A stretch of 64,000 nt of DNA, taken from the NCBI GenBank assembly GCA_029339505.1, contig JAQISU010000179.1:9194501-9258500 (forward strand), given 5' to 3'. The first letter of the stretch is position 1; every line of letters starts with the position of its first letter. The notes beneath the pieces were generated by a model. That model was not told the DNA's origin, ran no database searches, and was given only the letters and a program-made list of their open reading frames with translations. Made by a program: the position numbers and the translations under genes. The stretch comes from Unio delphinus (lineage: Eukaryota > Mollusca > Bivalvia > Unionida > Unionidae). Positions 33,060 through 44,817 of this stretch are shown here, piece by piece.

Positions 33060-33854
33060 CAAAAAATAAAACGGACCAAAGAAACTCCTTTAAAATACCG
33101 AATACTAATAACAATTGCTAAATGTACAAAGTAGACTTGTAGATTCACTGGCAGAACTGGGTCTGCGCACTTTTCAACTGGACTTGGTATGTACAGCTTA
33201 TTAGGATTAAACAACAAAGACCCTGATCTGCAGGCGTATAATGCAAGTGTAGATCAGTATCTTGGTTATTTGTAGTCTGACAGGTCTTACAAGAGAGAAC
33301 CAACGACATCAAAGAGCATACAGGCGTTAAAGCCGTCTAGTACGTAACTATATTAAGTATCTGTTACAAAACAGTCAAAGACAACAACGAAATAACTAAA
33401 ATTCGAACAACCAAAAAGGGAGGGGGTACGAGAAAGTACGAAACTGAATAACCATCTTACGAAATATGGAGAGATCCAATCAAGTGCCACGTAAAATTCA
33501 ATTACGAAAACAACTCTAGAATGAAATAACCAAGTACTTCAACAATGATACATGTATATTCTATGTAGCTTCTTTAGTCAAAATAACTTGCTGCAAATCA
33601 CCCAGAAAATACTGTATTAGTGTCGCAATGAAACACTTCTCTAATACTAGCACACAGTTATAAACCTACTCAACTATGGCTTATCAAGCGTCCTGCAGGC
33701 AAGCTTGTAAAATCTTTGTTTATTAGCTGAGGCAGATATTCAAGTTAGATAAACTCAACGACTAGTTAGACGATAACAAGCAACAGTTGGAACACATCTA
33801 AGATCGACTATTTATATTTGTACGTTCACGAAAGTGTGAACCAAAACTACCGCC

Positions 33855-33855
<1 letters not shown>
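33060..33855. other. Unannotated sequence
   Basis: No exon or element recognised. Confidence 0.45.
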
Positions 33856-33894
<39 letters not shown>

Positions 33895-34196
33895 GATTTT
33901 TTAACGTAGCTTTAACAAGTTTTCAGTCACATCGCTACGATGTCTGCAGTGAGGCAATTTATAGTGATGTCTAGCACTGGGGCATCATGCCGCAGACATG
34001 TAGCATGATGTCCCACCCAGTCATATTATCCTGACACCAGACCGACCAGTCGTAACACTAACCACTTAATGCTGAGTGCCAAGCGATGCAGCTGTTAGTA
34101 CCATTTGTATAAGTGTTTGGCATGAAACGGCCGGGGATCGAACGCACGACCTCCCGCTTCCGTGGGGGGCGCTCTAACCACTAGGCCACCTGATGT
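33856..34196 (-). mobile_element. SINE family B, copy 2, with (GT)n tail
   Basis: On the minus strand: tRNA-like head GGCCTAGTGGTTAGAGCGCC, B box GTTCGATCCCCGG, then the B-family body including CATGATGCCCCAGTGCTAGA and AAAGCTACGTTAAAAAATCC. The 3' end abuts a (GT)n microsatellite at 33,856-33,892 ((CA)n in the element's sense), which is probably the element's tail. It is about 85 percent like copy 1 by eye. No clean target duplication was found. Confidence 0.92.
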
Positions 34197-34348
34197 TTTG
34201 CCTGCGTGAGGGGTCATGGGGTTTTCTTGCTAAACCATTAGGCGTTGTTTATGGACCTCATTGATGCACATTAATAATAAATACACTCGACATTAAATAA
34301 ATTCTAGTCATATTTATACCAATGTATTTTTATGTCAGTGTGCATGTA

Positions 34349-34449
<101 letters not shown>

Positions 34450-34610
34450 GTCGATCCTTTTTAAATTCCTTCGAGAATCACGCTTACCATCTCTGTAAAT
34501 GCCGACAACAGTTTTAGTTTCAACTGAATTTGTTCCATTACGCACCGACCCAACTTTTCGACGACGGATAAGATCATTTTCGCTATTTCAAGGCTGAGTA
34601 TCTTCTTCGT

Positions 34611-34990
34611 CTTAAATATGTGTACGTGTGTGATTTGGATTTTTTGAACGTAGCTTTAATAATTTTTCAAGTCTTAAATATGTGTACGTGTGTGATTTGG
34701 ATGTTTTTTTAACGTAGCTTTAACGCTTTCAAGTTTCAATATGTGTACATGTGTGATTTGGATTTTTTAACGTAGCTTTAAAAAAAATAATCAAGTATTA
34801 AATATGTGTACTTGTGCGATTTGGATTTTTTAACGTAGCTTTAACAATTGTTCAAGTCTTAAATATGTGTACGTCTGTGATTTGGATATGTTTTACGTAG
34901 CTTTAACGTTTCCAAGTCTTAAATATGTGTACGTGTGTAATTTGGATTTTTTAAACGTAGATTTAACAAGTTTTCAAGTATTAAATATTA
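34611..34990. repeat. 62-bp minisatellite carrying SINE B tail sequence
   Basis: Six units start CTTAAATATGTGTACGTGTG (for example 34,611 and 34,673) and each contains GGATTTTTTAACGTAGCTTT followed by AACAATTTTTCAAGT. That segment, with GT-rich sequence just before it, is the same as the SINE B 3' end at 33,885-33,925. The array therefore looks like an amplified SINE B tail fused to its microsatellite. Confidence 0.88.
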
Positions 34991-34999
34991 TAGTCTATT

Positions 35000-36110
35000 T
35001 AATTTGTAATCACAATTGAACAGAATAGTACTTTCTTATAGTTTTTCGTTTACGAGCCACGTTCGTGCAAAATATGTAAACACAACGATATGCTTGCATC
35101 CAAAGCTTGTGTAATCACGAAGATAATTCAACAGGACAGTCACACCCCAATGATCGACTCTTCTTGGCCCTGCGTTATGAAACAACGGGAAATGTCAGAA
35201 TGTAACATGGATTAATATATGGAGTGGCAAGACCCTCGACCCCCCCCCCCCTCTCTCTCTCTCCGTCAATTATTTTAGTTCTTGATTCATCCAACATTCA
35301 GCTTCATATTTTAGTCTTACAAAATAATTTGTTTTAATTTAAAAGCGTTATTGAGTATGCATTGTAGACATCAAATTATCACACTGTTATATGATTGTGT
35401 ATTTTTGTATTTTGTAAATATTCTGCACATAATTCTATAAAAAAAAAATATTGGAAAAAAAAACAAAGTACCAGTGGGATGGGGATACTTTATATTTCAT
35501 TCTCGATTCATGCATATATAATGTAAAGAAATTAAAAATAGCTTGTCCAGTTAGATTTCTAGAAATCGTAATAAAGAAAGAAAGATTCTTTATTACGTTG
35601 TATAATACAAACACTTTGTAGAAGGCAACTTTCACTTTTAATCCACCTGAAAAAGTTCATTAACAGACGAATGAAAAGAACTTAATAAATATACTGCCAT
35701 AACTAATTAATATTTGTAAGAAACCAGATCATCACCACAAGTGTACAAGTGAATACTTTATATTTTAAAGGAATAACAATGAAAATGAATCAAGAGTGTC
35801 ATATGGTTCATATTTGGACCATCTCGGCTATTTCTGCGAGACACAAATGTCTTTGCATTGCTGTATGTCGGCGCAATAATTTACGGAATAATCATTCATT
35901 TCGTTTGCCGGAGATTTCTGCGCAAGTAAAGAAACCCCAAATCTATTCGATTCACCTCGGCTATTTATATAATTGGATTTACCCTAGGACAAACAGAAGC
36001 TGTGGATAAAAAGATAGTTCAATGAATTCGAAACTTCACAGTTAATCTAAGTTTCGGAATAAGCCTAGATGGTCCGAATAGCAGTTATTGGCATATATTT
36101 GAAGTTCATA
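35000..36110. other. Unannotated sequence
   Basis: No supported gene; a C10(CT)n run lies at about 35,240. The plus frame 35749-36009 is unrecognised. Confidence 0.45.
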
Positions 36111-36114
36111 ACTA

Positions 36115-36600
36115 ATGCAACGCATCCGTACATATCAAATCAACCATTTAATCCAGGAGCGTAGATATCAGATCAACCATTCGGTCCTTGAGCGTACACA
36201 TCATGTCGACCAAATGATCAAGGAGAGCACACATCAGATCAACCATACGGTCCTTGAGCGTGCTCATCAGATCAACCATAAAATCATTGAGCGTACACAT
36301 CATATAAATCATTCGGCCCTTGACCGTACACATCAGATCAACCATACAGTCCTCGAGCGTACACATAAGATCAACGATTTGGTCCCTACGCCTACACATC
36401 AGATCAATCGTAAAATCCTTGAGCGTACATTTCATATCAATCATTCGGCCCTTTAGCGTACACATCAGATCAACCAATCCGGTCCCTACGCCTACACATC
36501 AGATCAACCGCAAAATCCTTGAGCGTACATTTCATATCAATCATTCGGCCCTTTAGCGTACACATCAGATCAATCATACAATCCCTTGTCGTAAAATGTC
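36115..36600. repeat. 33-bp minisatellite with a 99-bp higher-order repeat
   Basis: About 14 units of the form CACATCAGATCAACCATACG plus GTCCTTGAGCGTA; adjacent starts at 36,232 and 36,265 give 33 bp. Near the right end a three-unit block starting GGTCCCTACGCCTACACATC is repeated at 36,381 and 36,480. The multiple-of-three length keeps frames open on both strands (11-residue HQINHTVLERT-type repeats on plus), which accounts for the 113- and 109-codon frames. Confidence 0.93.
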
Positions 36601-36604
36601 CAAT

Positions 36605-38375
36605 AAACCTTACTGTTCGTGAGTAATAATATAACAAATTATGGAATTGCAAGAGTACATTCAAAATATCCTCAACCTTATTCAGGGATAATTGTCGTCT
36701 ATATAAATTTTTTTGTGTAGAATAAGCAATGTAATGTTTGCGATTCCAAGTTCAATATTATTCCTCCCTAATTATCATATTTTTAAAATTCATACTTCGC
36801 TGATAACAACTGACAATTCAAGAGTTCTTCGGTCATCGCATGCTTTAAAGCTCGTGTTCACTAAATAATAGGTGTCAATTTTTACGGAACGTAGATAATT
36901 AAAATAGTTCAAATACTCAATTTATGTATCGTTTGATGGTAATTTATAACATGTGTAATCATGATCGCGTGCTTCGGGAGATAAGATCAACAAATTAAAG
37001 AGACAGCTTTTGAAGCGTGCGCAATCTGACAGGAAAATCACTGGTAAAACCCGTCAACAATAGAAACATATCTAATTTTCCACGTTACTTACGCCAATCC
37101 TCTGCAAGCTGATGCCATTCAAATGGCCTTAATGTGACATGCACTTACAAACCACATTTCGACTTTATTCTGCTACTTGTATAGGGTTCGTAACACATCC
37201 AAAACCTTGATTTGATCTGTAGTTGTCTTATTGCATGTTCAGTATGAGGCACAGCATGCATTTCTTCATTGTAGTTTCTCCAAACATGTTTTCGTAAATG
37301 TTTAACGCAGAGCTAAAATGAAACATTTGACAGTTGTTAGAAACTGTTGTTTAAAGTGACGATGTTTTTATTAGGTGTGAACTATTTTAAGTTGCGCATG
37401 GAGAGGAAACGCGATGGGGTTCCGTAATGATTTCATGTTTTGCATTCAGGTTGTTTCCTACTTACCAAGCAAGGTACCAGTAAAAAGAAATACTTCGAAA
37501 TCATCATGAGCACCGACATTAAAAACGTCAGGAAGGTACATATTTGCCACCTAATTATGACTGGAAGAGATAACACACGAGGGACAAGACTCATTAGGAA
37601 AATAACATCGCGGGGCACATTTTTAGCGTTCGTTTTGACAATGTACGGGCAACTTTCCATATTTTTGTTTAAAAAAGTTGTACTTTATGTTTTGCATGAT
37701 GTGATACGTAATCGTAATCATTAACTGACGAAACTGAGCGCGTGCTGCTTTAAAATACATATGCATCACATCGACGTTTTAAAATTTTCTTCACAAAAAT
37801 CATACACATCCCACTCCACCCATAACTAAATCGGTCAGTACTCAAAGTGTACTTATATAAAAATATATTTGTACCTAACATTTACAACAGCGTCACTATC
37901 TTCTCATATTTAATTAGTATATGAATGCATGTATTATAAGCTAAAGCAAAGCCTGACCATTTTTTTCAGTATTTGCTTGTTATCAGTTTTATTTTTTACA
38001 ATTTCTATTTGCAACTGAGAGTCGTTCCACCATGCCCAAGTACCAAACATGATATCCAAGGAATAGTGGGGTTCTTTGATAACATTGGTATGCAAAAAAT
38101 TCTTTTCTTACGCCATCAACCCCTACTCCGAAAATAGCAAACTTTATTTTAAAAAAATTAAAAACGTAAGCATTACATCTTTGATTTTTTGAGCCTTTTT
38201 GCATAGAAAAATTGTATTCATTGAAAAACTATAGTTGGTTGAAAGGAACATGGTATTCGACTACAAAAAGTAATACTGATACCAAACTAGAGAAATAAAA
38301 AGTATAATTGTGTTAAAGCAAACATCACGTTGTTTTCATACATAATTTAATATGTAATGATTAAGACGTATTAGT
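36605..38375. other. Unannotated sequence
   Basis: No gene or element recognised. Opposed frames at 37433-37660 (minus) and 37440-37724 (plus) are shadows of one another without recognisable domains. Confidence 0.45.
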
Positions 38376-38378
38376 AAC

Positions 38379-39315
38379 ATTATGCATATCACACATCCAT
38401 CCACCTACACATTTATATCTATGTACCTACATTATGCATATCACACATCCATCTACCTACACATTTATATCTATGTACCTACATTATGCATATCACACAT
38501 CCATCCACCTACACATTTATATCTATGTACCTACATTATGCATATCACACATCCAGCCACCTACACATTTATATCTATGTACCTACATTATGCATATCAC
38601 ACATCCATCCACCTACACATTTATATCTATGTACCTACATTATGCATATCACACATCCAGCCACCTACACATTTATATCTATGTACCTACATTATGCATA
38701 TCACACATCCAGCCACCTACACATTTATATCTATGTACCTACATTATGCATATCACACATCCAGCCACCTACACATTTATATCTATGTACCTACATTATG
38801 CATATCACACATCCAGCCACCTACACATTTATATCTATGTACCTACATTATGCATATCACACATCCATCTACCTACACATTTATATCTATGTACCTACAT
38901 TATGCATATCACACATCCAGCCACCTACACATTTATATCTATGTACCTACATTATGCATATCACACATCCATCTACCTACACATTTATATCTATGTACCT
39001 ACATTATGCATATCACACATCCAGCCACCTACACATTTATATCTATGTACCTACATTATGCATATCACACATCCAGCCACCTACACATTTATATCTATGT
39101 ACCTACATTATGCATATCACACATCCATCTACCTACACATTTATATCTATGTACCTACATTATGCATATCACACATCCAGCCACCTACACATTTATATCT
39201 ATGTACCTACATTATGCATATCACACATCCATCTACCTACACATTTATATCTATGTACCTACATTATGCATATCACACATCCAGCCACCTACACATTTAT
39301 ATCTATGTACCTACC
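38379..39315. repeat. 52-bp satellite-like array, 18 near-identical units
   Basis: Eighteen 52-bp units (937 bp) start CATTATGCATATCACACATC and differ almost only at one site (CCATCC, CCATCT or CCAGCC). Homogeneity indicates recent amplification or ongoing exchange. The unit is not a multiple of three, so three overlapping plus-strand frames of 284-312 codons each run through with a 52-residue super-period and no stop. They have no protein-like features and I do not call them genes. Confidence 0.97.
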
Positions 39316-39368
39316 TTTGAACATAGGAACAACAGTGTGAGAAAGAAACAAATAATAGAGTTGTAACG

Positions 39369-39371
<3 letters not shown>

Positions 39372-39453
<82 letters not shown>
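39372..39453. repeat. (TA)n-(TG)n microsatellite
   Basis: TA units to 39,433, then TG units to 39,453. Confidence 0.97.
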
Positions 39454-39459
39454 TATTAC

Positions 39460-40515
39460 AAGTGAAAGATATTACGATGTCTCGCGTTCCATGGTGTTAT
39501 AAACCAGACACTTTCGTGCAGGAAGGGTTATCTTTTTTGATTTGTGATTTTATGGAAAAAGGAGATTTTTTTTAATTACCTGTGGTGACCTTAGCTTTGC
39601 CACACACCATGCTATTGCGCGTGATTTAGAGGAATCAACCTGACATAGGTGTTTGATTCATATTTACCTTAACCAATGTTCTTGGTTCATATCAGAAAGT
39701 CAAACATAACGGAAGGGTTACACAAAGGTCATTTGTGTAACCATGCAAGGATAATGTGACGTAGCCACCAAAACCATCCCCTTTAACCTTGTAATAAGCA
39801 CTTTCATTGTATATCTATAATTGGTTCACGTTCTGTCAAAACAAAGTGTACTGAGAAGGGTGAAAAATGTAATACCATGTCCACATTCTTACGAACAATT
39901 AAACACTCATCACTGAACTGGGTACACCTTCCATTCAACGTAAAGACCGTCTGCGACCTCTGACCCACTGACCTACTGCCAAGAGGAAAATTAATGCTAT
40001 ATGACACTTTCTCTTTTGTATGTGCGTAATATTGCGTTAAAACAAATTCTGCTAATCGGTACATACTTCAAGAACATTTCTTTATATGTCTGCACGTGAA
40101 TAGGTCGTGTCGAACTGTCTTGACTTTTCTCCTACTTTCACTTAAACTAGAACGTCACCTGTAATTTAAAAGTGTTACTATGTTTTCATTTTCATGAAAA
40201 AAAGTTACTGACTCTAAAGAAAGTCACATCATTGAAAAGCATGATTATTGTAACGGCTCTATGAAGTTGCCATTGTATGCCTTTAAAAACGTTCGACTGA
40301 ATACCTATTTTAATCATGTATCCATCTACCTTGCCCCTCAACTGGTTTTATCACTAAATTCGAAGAAAAATACCAAATAGGTTGTGAAGAATGCTTACGA
40401 ATGAACTTGATGAAATGGATGCAAAGACTTCAAGACAGCATAAATACGACTGATAATAGTATTGAATAACGATTTTTACGCAACTTCCTGATTTTAAAAT
40501 AAGCAGTCTCTAATG
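39460..40515. other. Unannotated sequence
   Basis: The minus frame 39804-40064 (86 codons) has a mixed, protein-like composition but no domain I recognise and no clear splice sites. Nothing else is supported. Confidence 0.4.
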
Positions 40516-40519
40516 ACAT

Positions 40520-41070
40520 CAAAGATCACCATTAGTAAGTAAGCAACAAAAGGGCCTCAAAGACAACTCTTAGGAAGAACGGATACAATAATGTCTCTAA
40601 TAACACCCATTAGGAAGCTAATGGTCATTATGGTATCAAAGACCACCATTAGCAAGCAAGTGATATTCAATGGCATTAAAGATAACCATTAGCAACCAAG
40701 TGATATTCAATGGCACTAAAGATTACCATCAGGAAGCACGGATACAAAATGTTTTCAAAGCCCTCCATTTGGCAGCAAGGATACAAAATGTCATCAGATC
40801 TCCATAAGGCAGCAAGGATACAAAATGTTATCAAAGACCGCCATTAGGAAGCAAGGATACATAATGTTATCAAAGACTTCCATTTGGTAGCAAGGATACA
40901 CAATGCTATCAAGGACCGCCATTTGGTAGAAAGGATACAAAATGGCATCAAAGACCACCACCAGGAAGCAGTGATATTCAACGTTGTCAAAGACCACAAT
41001 TATCAAACAAGGATATAAAAAGGTATCAAAGACAGCAGTTAGGCAGCAAGGATACCATTTCTGGGGACAG
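40520..41070. repeat. 39-bp minisatellite, about 13 units
   Basis: Units share GCAAGGATACAAAATGTTAT and CAAAGACCNCCATTAG; starts at 40,812, 40,851 and 40,890 give 39 bp. The left end is more diverged. The minus frame 40794-41120 is a 13-residue repeat translation. Confidence 0.9.
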
Positions 41071-41689
41071 ATCGAGCGAAATACCATATATACCCGCTTG
41101 TAAGTCGAATTCAACTGCACAAAATATCAACTTGATCTGCCGTCACATACTGAAAGTAGATGATAAAAGCAAATTATGTGTTTCTTATTGACAGGGTTTA
41201 CTTTAAACAGGGTTCACTTGTGCGTCTTAAGTATTACTCATCCTAAACGACCAACGCGAGTGAGTCATTACACAAACAACACGATGCAGATAGTATGGTA
41301 GTTGTCTCACCTTTATATCGTTTTCGTTAGATAATACATAAAAATACCTCCTGAAATAATTTAAACCATTACTACCCAATTTTAAAATATGTTCTATGAA
41401 TCTACAGAATTATATATGAAGTTTTCAGAACAATAATATCCGTAAGAGAAGAGAAAGAAGCAGATTCATTGTTAATCCTATCACTCCCGAACGTTCCCTC
41501 ATAGACAGGTCCCGTGAAGGGACTAACGCTCTACTGGGCAATATTTTTTCCAGGACTTCAAAACCATTTCAATATGTTAACAGCGGAGTGCTGAAACCTT
41601 CTCTGATAATTATACTGTTCATGATTCACAAGAATGATAAATTTCTCGGTGTGTTAGGCAGATTAGATGTCATACTGGTACAATTTCTA

Positions 41690-42170
41690 TTTATAACCAT
41701 CATGACTTCATTTATGACTAACAAGACATGACAAGAAGTCTTTTGGTGAAAACATCACGTTGATGTGACTTTCCGCTTTTGAATAGCAACGAAAACACAT
41801 GCGGCAATAATGAATATTCGATTGACACTTCCGTTTATAACTATTAGACACTTTCCATTTATAAAATGCATTTTGGTGAAAGATCAATGTCGATATGACT
41901 AGTCACCATGGAGAAGTAGTGATGACAAGATTTTCAAGATGTCCATTATTAAGGCCACATTGGAAACAAGATCCGCACCATTTTCATTTACGTCCAACTA
42001 GACATCATAAGACGTCTTTTTATTCATGACCAACTAGATATTACAAGAGGTATATTAGTAAAAACACTGCTAATATAACCATACAATGGCAGTGGTGGCA
42101 ACACAAGTTTAATGATGGTCGCTTTGGTGGCAATACAAGACGTCAAATCAGCGTCATTTTCATTCAAAAC
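41690..42170. repeat. Degenerate long tandem repeat, about 3-4 units
   Basis: Words such as TTATGACTAACAAGACAT, GTCTTTTGGTGAAAACATCA and ATGGCAGTGGTGGCAACACA recur in the same order at spacings of roughly 120-170 bp with heavy divergence. The unit length is only approximate. Confidence 0.55.
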
Positions 42171-42332
42171 AGAGGTGTCCAGATAAAATGCTTAACGAGG
42201 CGAGCCGCATTAACAAGACCAGTTTAATAATTAATTTTTAAAAAAAAAATCAACATAATTATTACTTGACACTAATAACGTTATTATTACATAGTTTGTA
42301 ATAATAATTGTTAAATAAGGTAGTACCATTGT

Positions 42333-42334
<2 letters not shown>

Positions 42335-42421
<87 letters not shown>
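42335..42421. repeat. (TA)n microsatellite
   Basis: About 43 uninterrupted TA units. Confidence 0.97.
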
Positions 42422-42425
<4 letters not shown>

Positions 42426-42885
42426 AAGCAATACAGACAAATGGAATAATTATTAATCAAAATGCATATTTTGCCTACATGGCCGCAGGCCGGACAATGT
42501 CAAGAATGTTCGTTAAGGTCCAACTTGATCATGGGATAAACTTTAATGGCAAACTTCCACATAGGCCATGTGGCAATAATAAACTTGTGCTAACAGACGG
42601 ACAGGAAAACCAACGGCATTTCTGGTCTATGACTTGTATAGCTATTAAAACAAATAAAGCTGTAATGGTTCAATAACCTTGTGTAATAACCCCTTCTGCC
42701 GTTAACAACTTGAGACAAATACATTACATCATTTTTGGTACGTATTATATATTAATAAGATAAATCCACATACTAAAAAGTAGCGGTGCTTTTTCGTTGT
42801 GGTGTCAGTATATGAATGCTGTATTTAAACGTTAAGTTCTACAAGTAACAATACATATTATTGTGCATCTTAAAAAAGGTATCGG

Positions 42886-43220
42886 TCAGCTCTTCCATTC
42901 ATCTGACAAAGGTCTATGAAACAGGTGAAACTTCAGTCCTTTATGAATCGATTCCATTTGTTCTGGCTTTATGTCTACCCGATTAAATCCGTGCTCTAGG
43001 CCAAACATAACCAGCGATGTAAGTCTGCGCGTGATGGTGGAAATTTGCGCATGTTTGTGAAGCTCCTGGACTGGCATCCACTGGCATTCAACGATTTCGT
43101 TTGAACAAGGGAAAAGTTCAAAGGTGAGAGGTCTCATCCTGCAGACGACATACAAATCTGATCTTCCCCATGCTCCAGGCTGCGTGTGCTGCTGGCGGAA
43201 GGCAAGGACCGATGTACACT
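42886..43220 (-). CDS. NUDT6: NUDT6-like Nudix hydrolase, terminal coding exon
   Basis: The minus strand encodes about 110 residues ending in a stop at 42886-42888. The first part reads VLAFRQQHTQPGAWGRSDLY and then VVCRMRPLTFELFPCSNEI, VECQWMPVQEL, ITRRLTSLVMFGLEHGF and LKFHLFHRPL. This follows, in order, the C-terminal half of the animal NUDT6 protein, including the RQQH..PGA.G.SD and CRL.P signature. A splice acceptor TTATTTCAG ends at 43221, giving a phase-1 intron. The catalytic Nudix box (GX5EX7REUXEEXGU) lies just upstream in the family and would be on the preceding exon, which I could not find; the intron holds a retrotransposon. Nudix enzymes cleave nucleoside diphosphates linked to another moiety. 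In vertebrates NUDT6 overlaps FGF2 in antisense; I see no FGF here. The frame is intact, so the gene is probably active. Confidence 0.88.
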
Positions 43221-44384
43221 CTGAAATAACATAGAAGTTAAATTTGTATTATTGACTAACTTCTCAACCTTTATTCTTTCATTTTCATACTTGATTTTGT
43301 CTTGATACATCGACATGGCGTCATGGGGAAAATATCAAAATAACTACAAAATTAAATGACAGAGGCGTGATGAATTGCACAATAATGATATAAATGATAA
43401 AGTTTTCATAATAATAATAATGGATAGTTTGCAGAGAAGAATGAAACAGAAGATAACACCATTGGCCTAAATGGATCTGAGGTTGCATACATTGCTAACA
43501 TTTAATGGCGGAATTCAAGAGCTGTTGCCAAGTAAATCTGGATCATCAAGATGCTGTTTATAGAAATTTATTTCAATGCTTGCCAAGTACACCATATGAA
43601 AACAAGCGTTTAAAGGTTTCTCAATTATTGCATATCCCTTCGTATTTGATTGCTATATTTGTTAAGTTTTTATGCCAGGCTGTTGTTACTTGTTTCTTTT
43701 TTTAAAAGTCTATTCAAAGGTGCTGAAATTCTGTGCAGTGGTTTATGGTTTTTTTTCTTCTTCTATTAACGGCAGTGATATTTCTAGTATGGAGGTAATA
43801 ATCATAGTAACGGCGGTGATATTTCTAGCAACGACGGTGACATTTGAAGGCTAACTGGTATCATATGTATAAATCGTGTGCATAGATCTAACTAAAAGGT
43901 CTTAAATCCAGGACACGTTCTTTCAATCTGGTCAAATTCTGATGAGAGGTTTCTGAGAAGATGTTTTATGGTTTGTCTATTTTCAGTATCAGCAGCCATT
44001 ATGGATGGCAGATCGGAATAGTTTGTAAAACAATCATTTTATTCCAGAATTATCTGTATCAAATTTGGTCCAATTGTGCTGCGTGTGTTTTGTTTCTTTT
44101 ATGTGCTTTACATTTTTTTGTATCGTTGGCAATTCGACATCATCTGGCTGAGCAGTGTCATTTGTATAAACTTCAAAGCTCTTCTTTTTTGGGTGGTGGG
44201 GGTGGTGGTGGGGTGGGGACCAGACAGATGGAGGCACAAAAACTAAAAAAGTGTGTTATTGTGTGGTTGTGTTCCACCTGATGTGTTGCTTATACAGAGG
44301 AGAGTTTATGATAGTTCACAAGTGACTTTTACCTTTTCTTTGTGCAAGGCATGCGTTTGGGAAACATATGTTCTGTAACCGTTA
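43221..44384. other. Intron of the NUDT6-like gene, with a G-rich tract
   Basis: No further exon was recognised on the minus strand. A G-rich run at 44,191-44,218 has four G-runs of at least three separated by short loops, a potential quadruplex on the plus strand. Confidence 0.5.
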
Positions 44385-44666
44385 CTAATCTTAATCCTAA
44401 TCCCTATTTCTTGTATTTTTGTTGAATGCTTCGTGTCCCTCTAAGTGGGATTTTCCCAACTCTTCCAATAGCCTGTCCACTTCGCGCAGCGCCATGTGAT
44501 TTAGCCTCATGACGTCATACTCAGGTACTTTCCACTTGAGGGTCCCTGTCCCCCTTTTGGTCCCAATCTATTGTGTTTCCCAATGACTATTATCTGTCCA
44601 CATGCCCTCATAATTTCTACAATGAATCCTGTTATTTTATATAGTAGGTCTTTATTAAAGTTTCCG

Positions 44667-44670
<4 letters not shown>

Positions 44671-44758
<88 letters not shown>
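44671..44758. repeat. (TA)n microsatellite inside the retrotransposon 3' part
   Basis: About 44 TA units interrupt ORF2 remnants; coding-like sequence (FNKDLLYKITG, then REVDRLLEELG on the minus strand) continues on its left side down to about 44,420. Confidence 0.95.
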
Positions 44759-44761
<3 letters not shown>

Positions 44762-44817
44762 TTTGTTTATAAAGTTGAGTTTCCCTTAATTTTTGTATCA
44801 GGGTAACTCTTTTTATT

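Noticed and set aside
38382..39366. Three overlapping open frames of 284-312 codons as repeat-protein genes
   Set aside because: They are three readings of one 52-bp tandem repeat without stop words; no signal peptide or domain, and variation is not codon-aware.
42420..42676. Plus-strand frame reading MAAGRTMSRMFVKVQLDHG as an exon
   Set aside because: It starts inside (TA)n and contains an ACAGACGGACAGGAAAACCA stretch reminiscent of dispersed repeats; no family or splice evidence.
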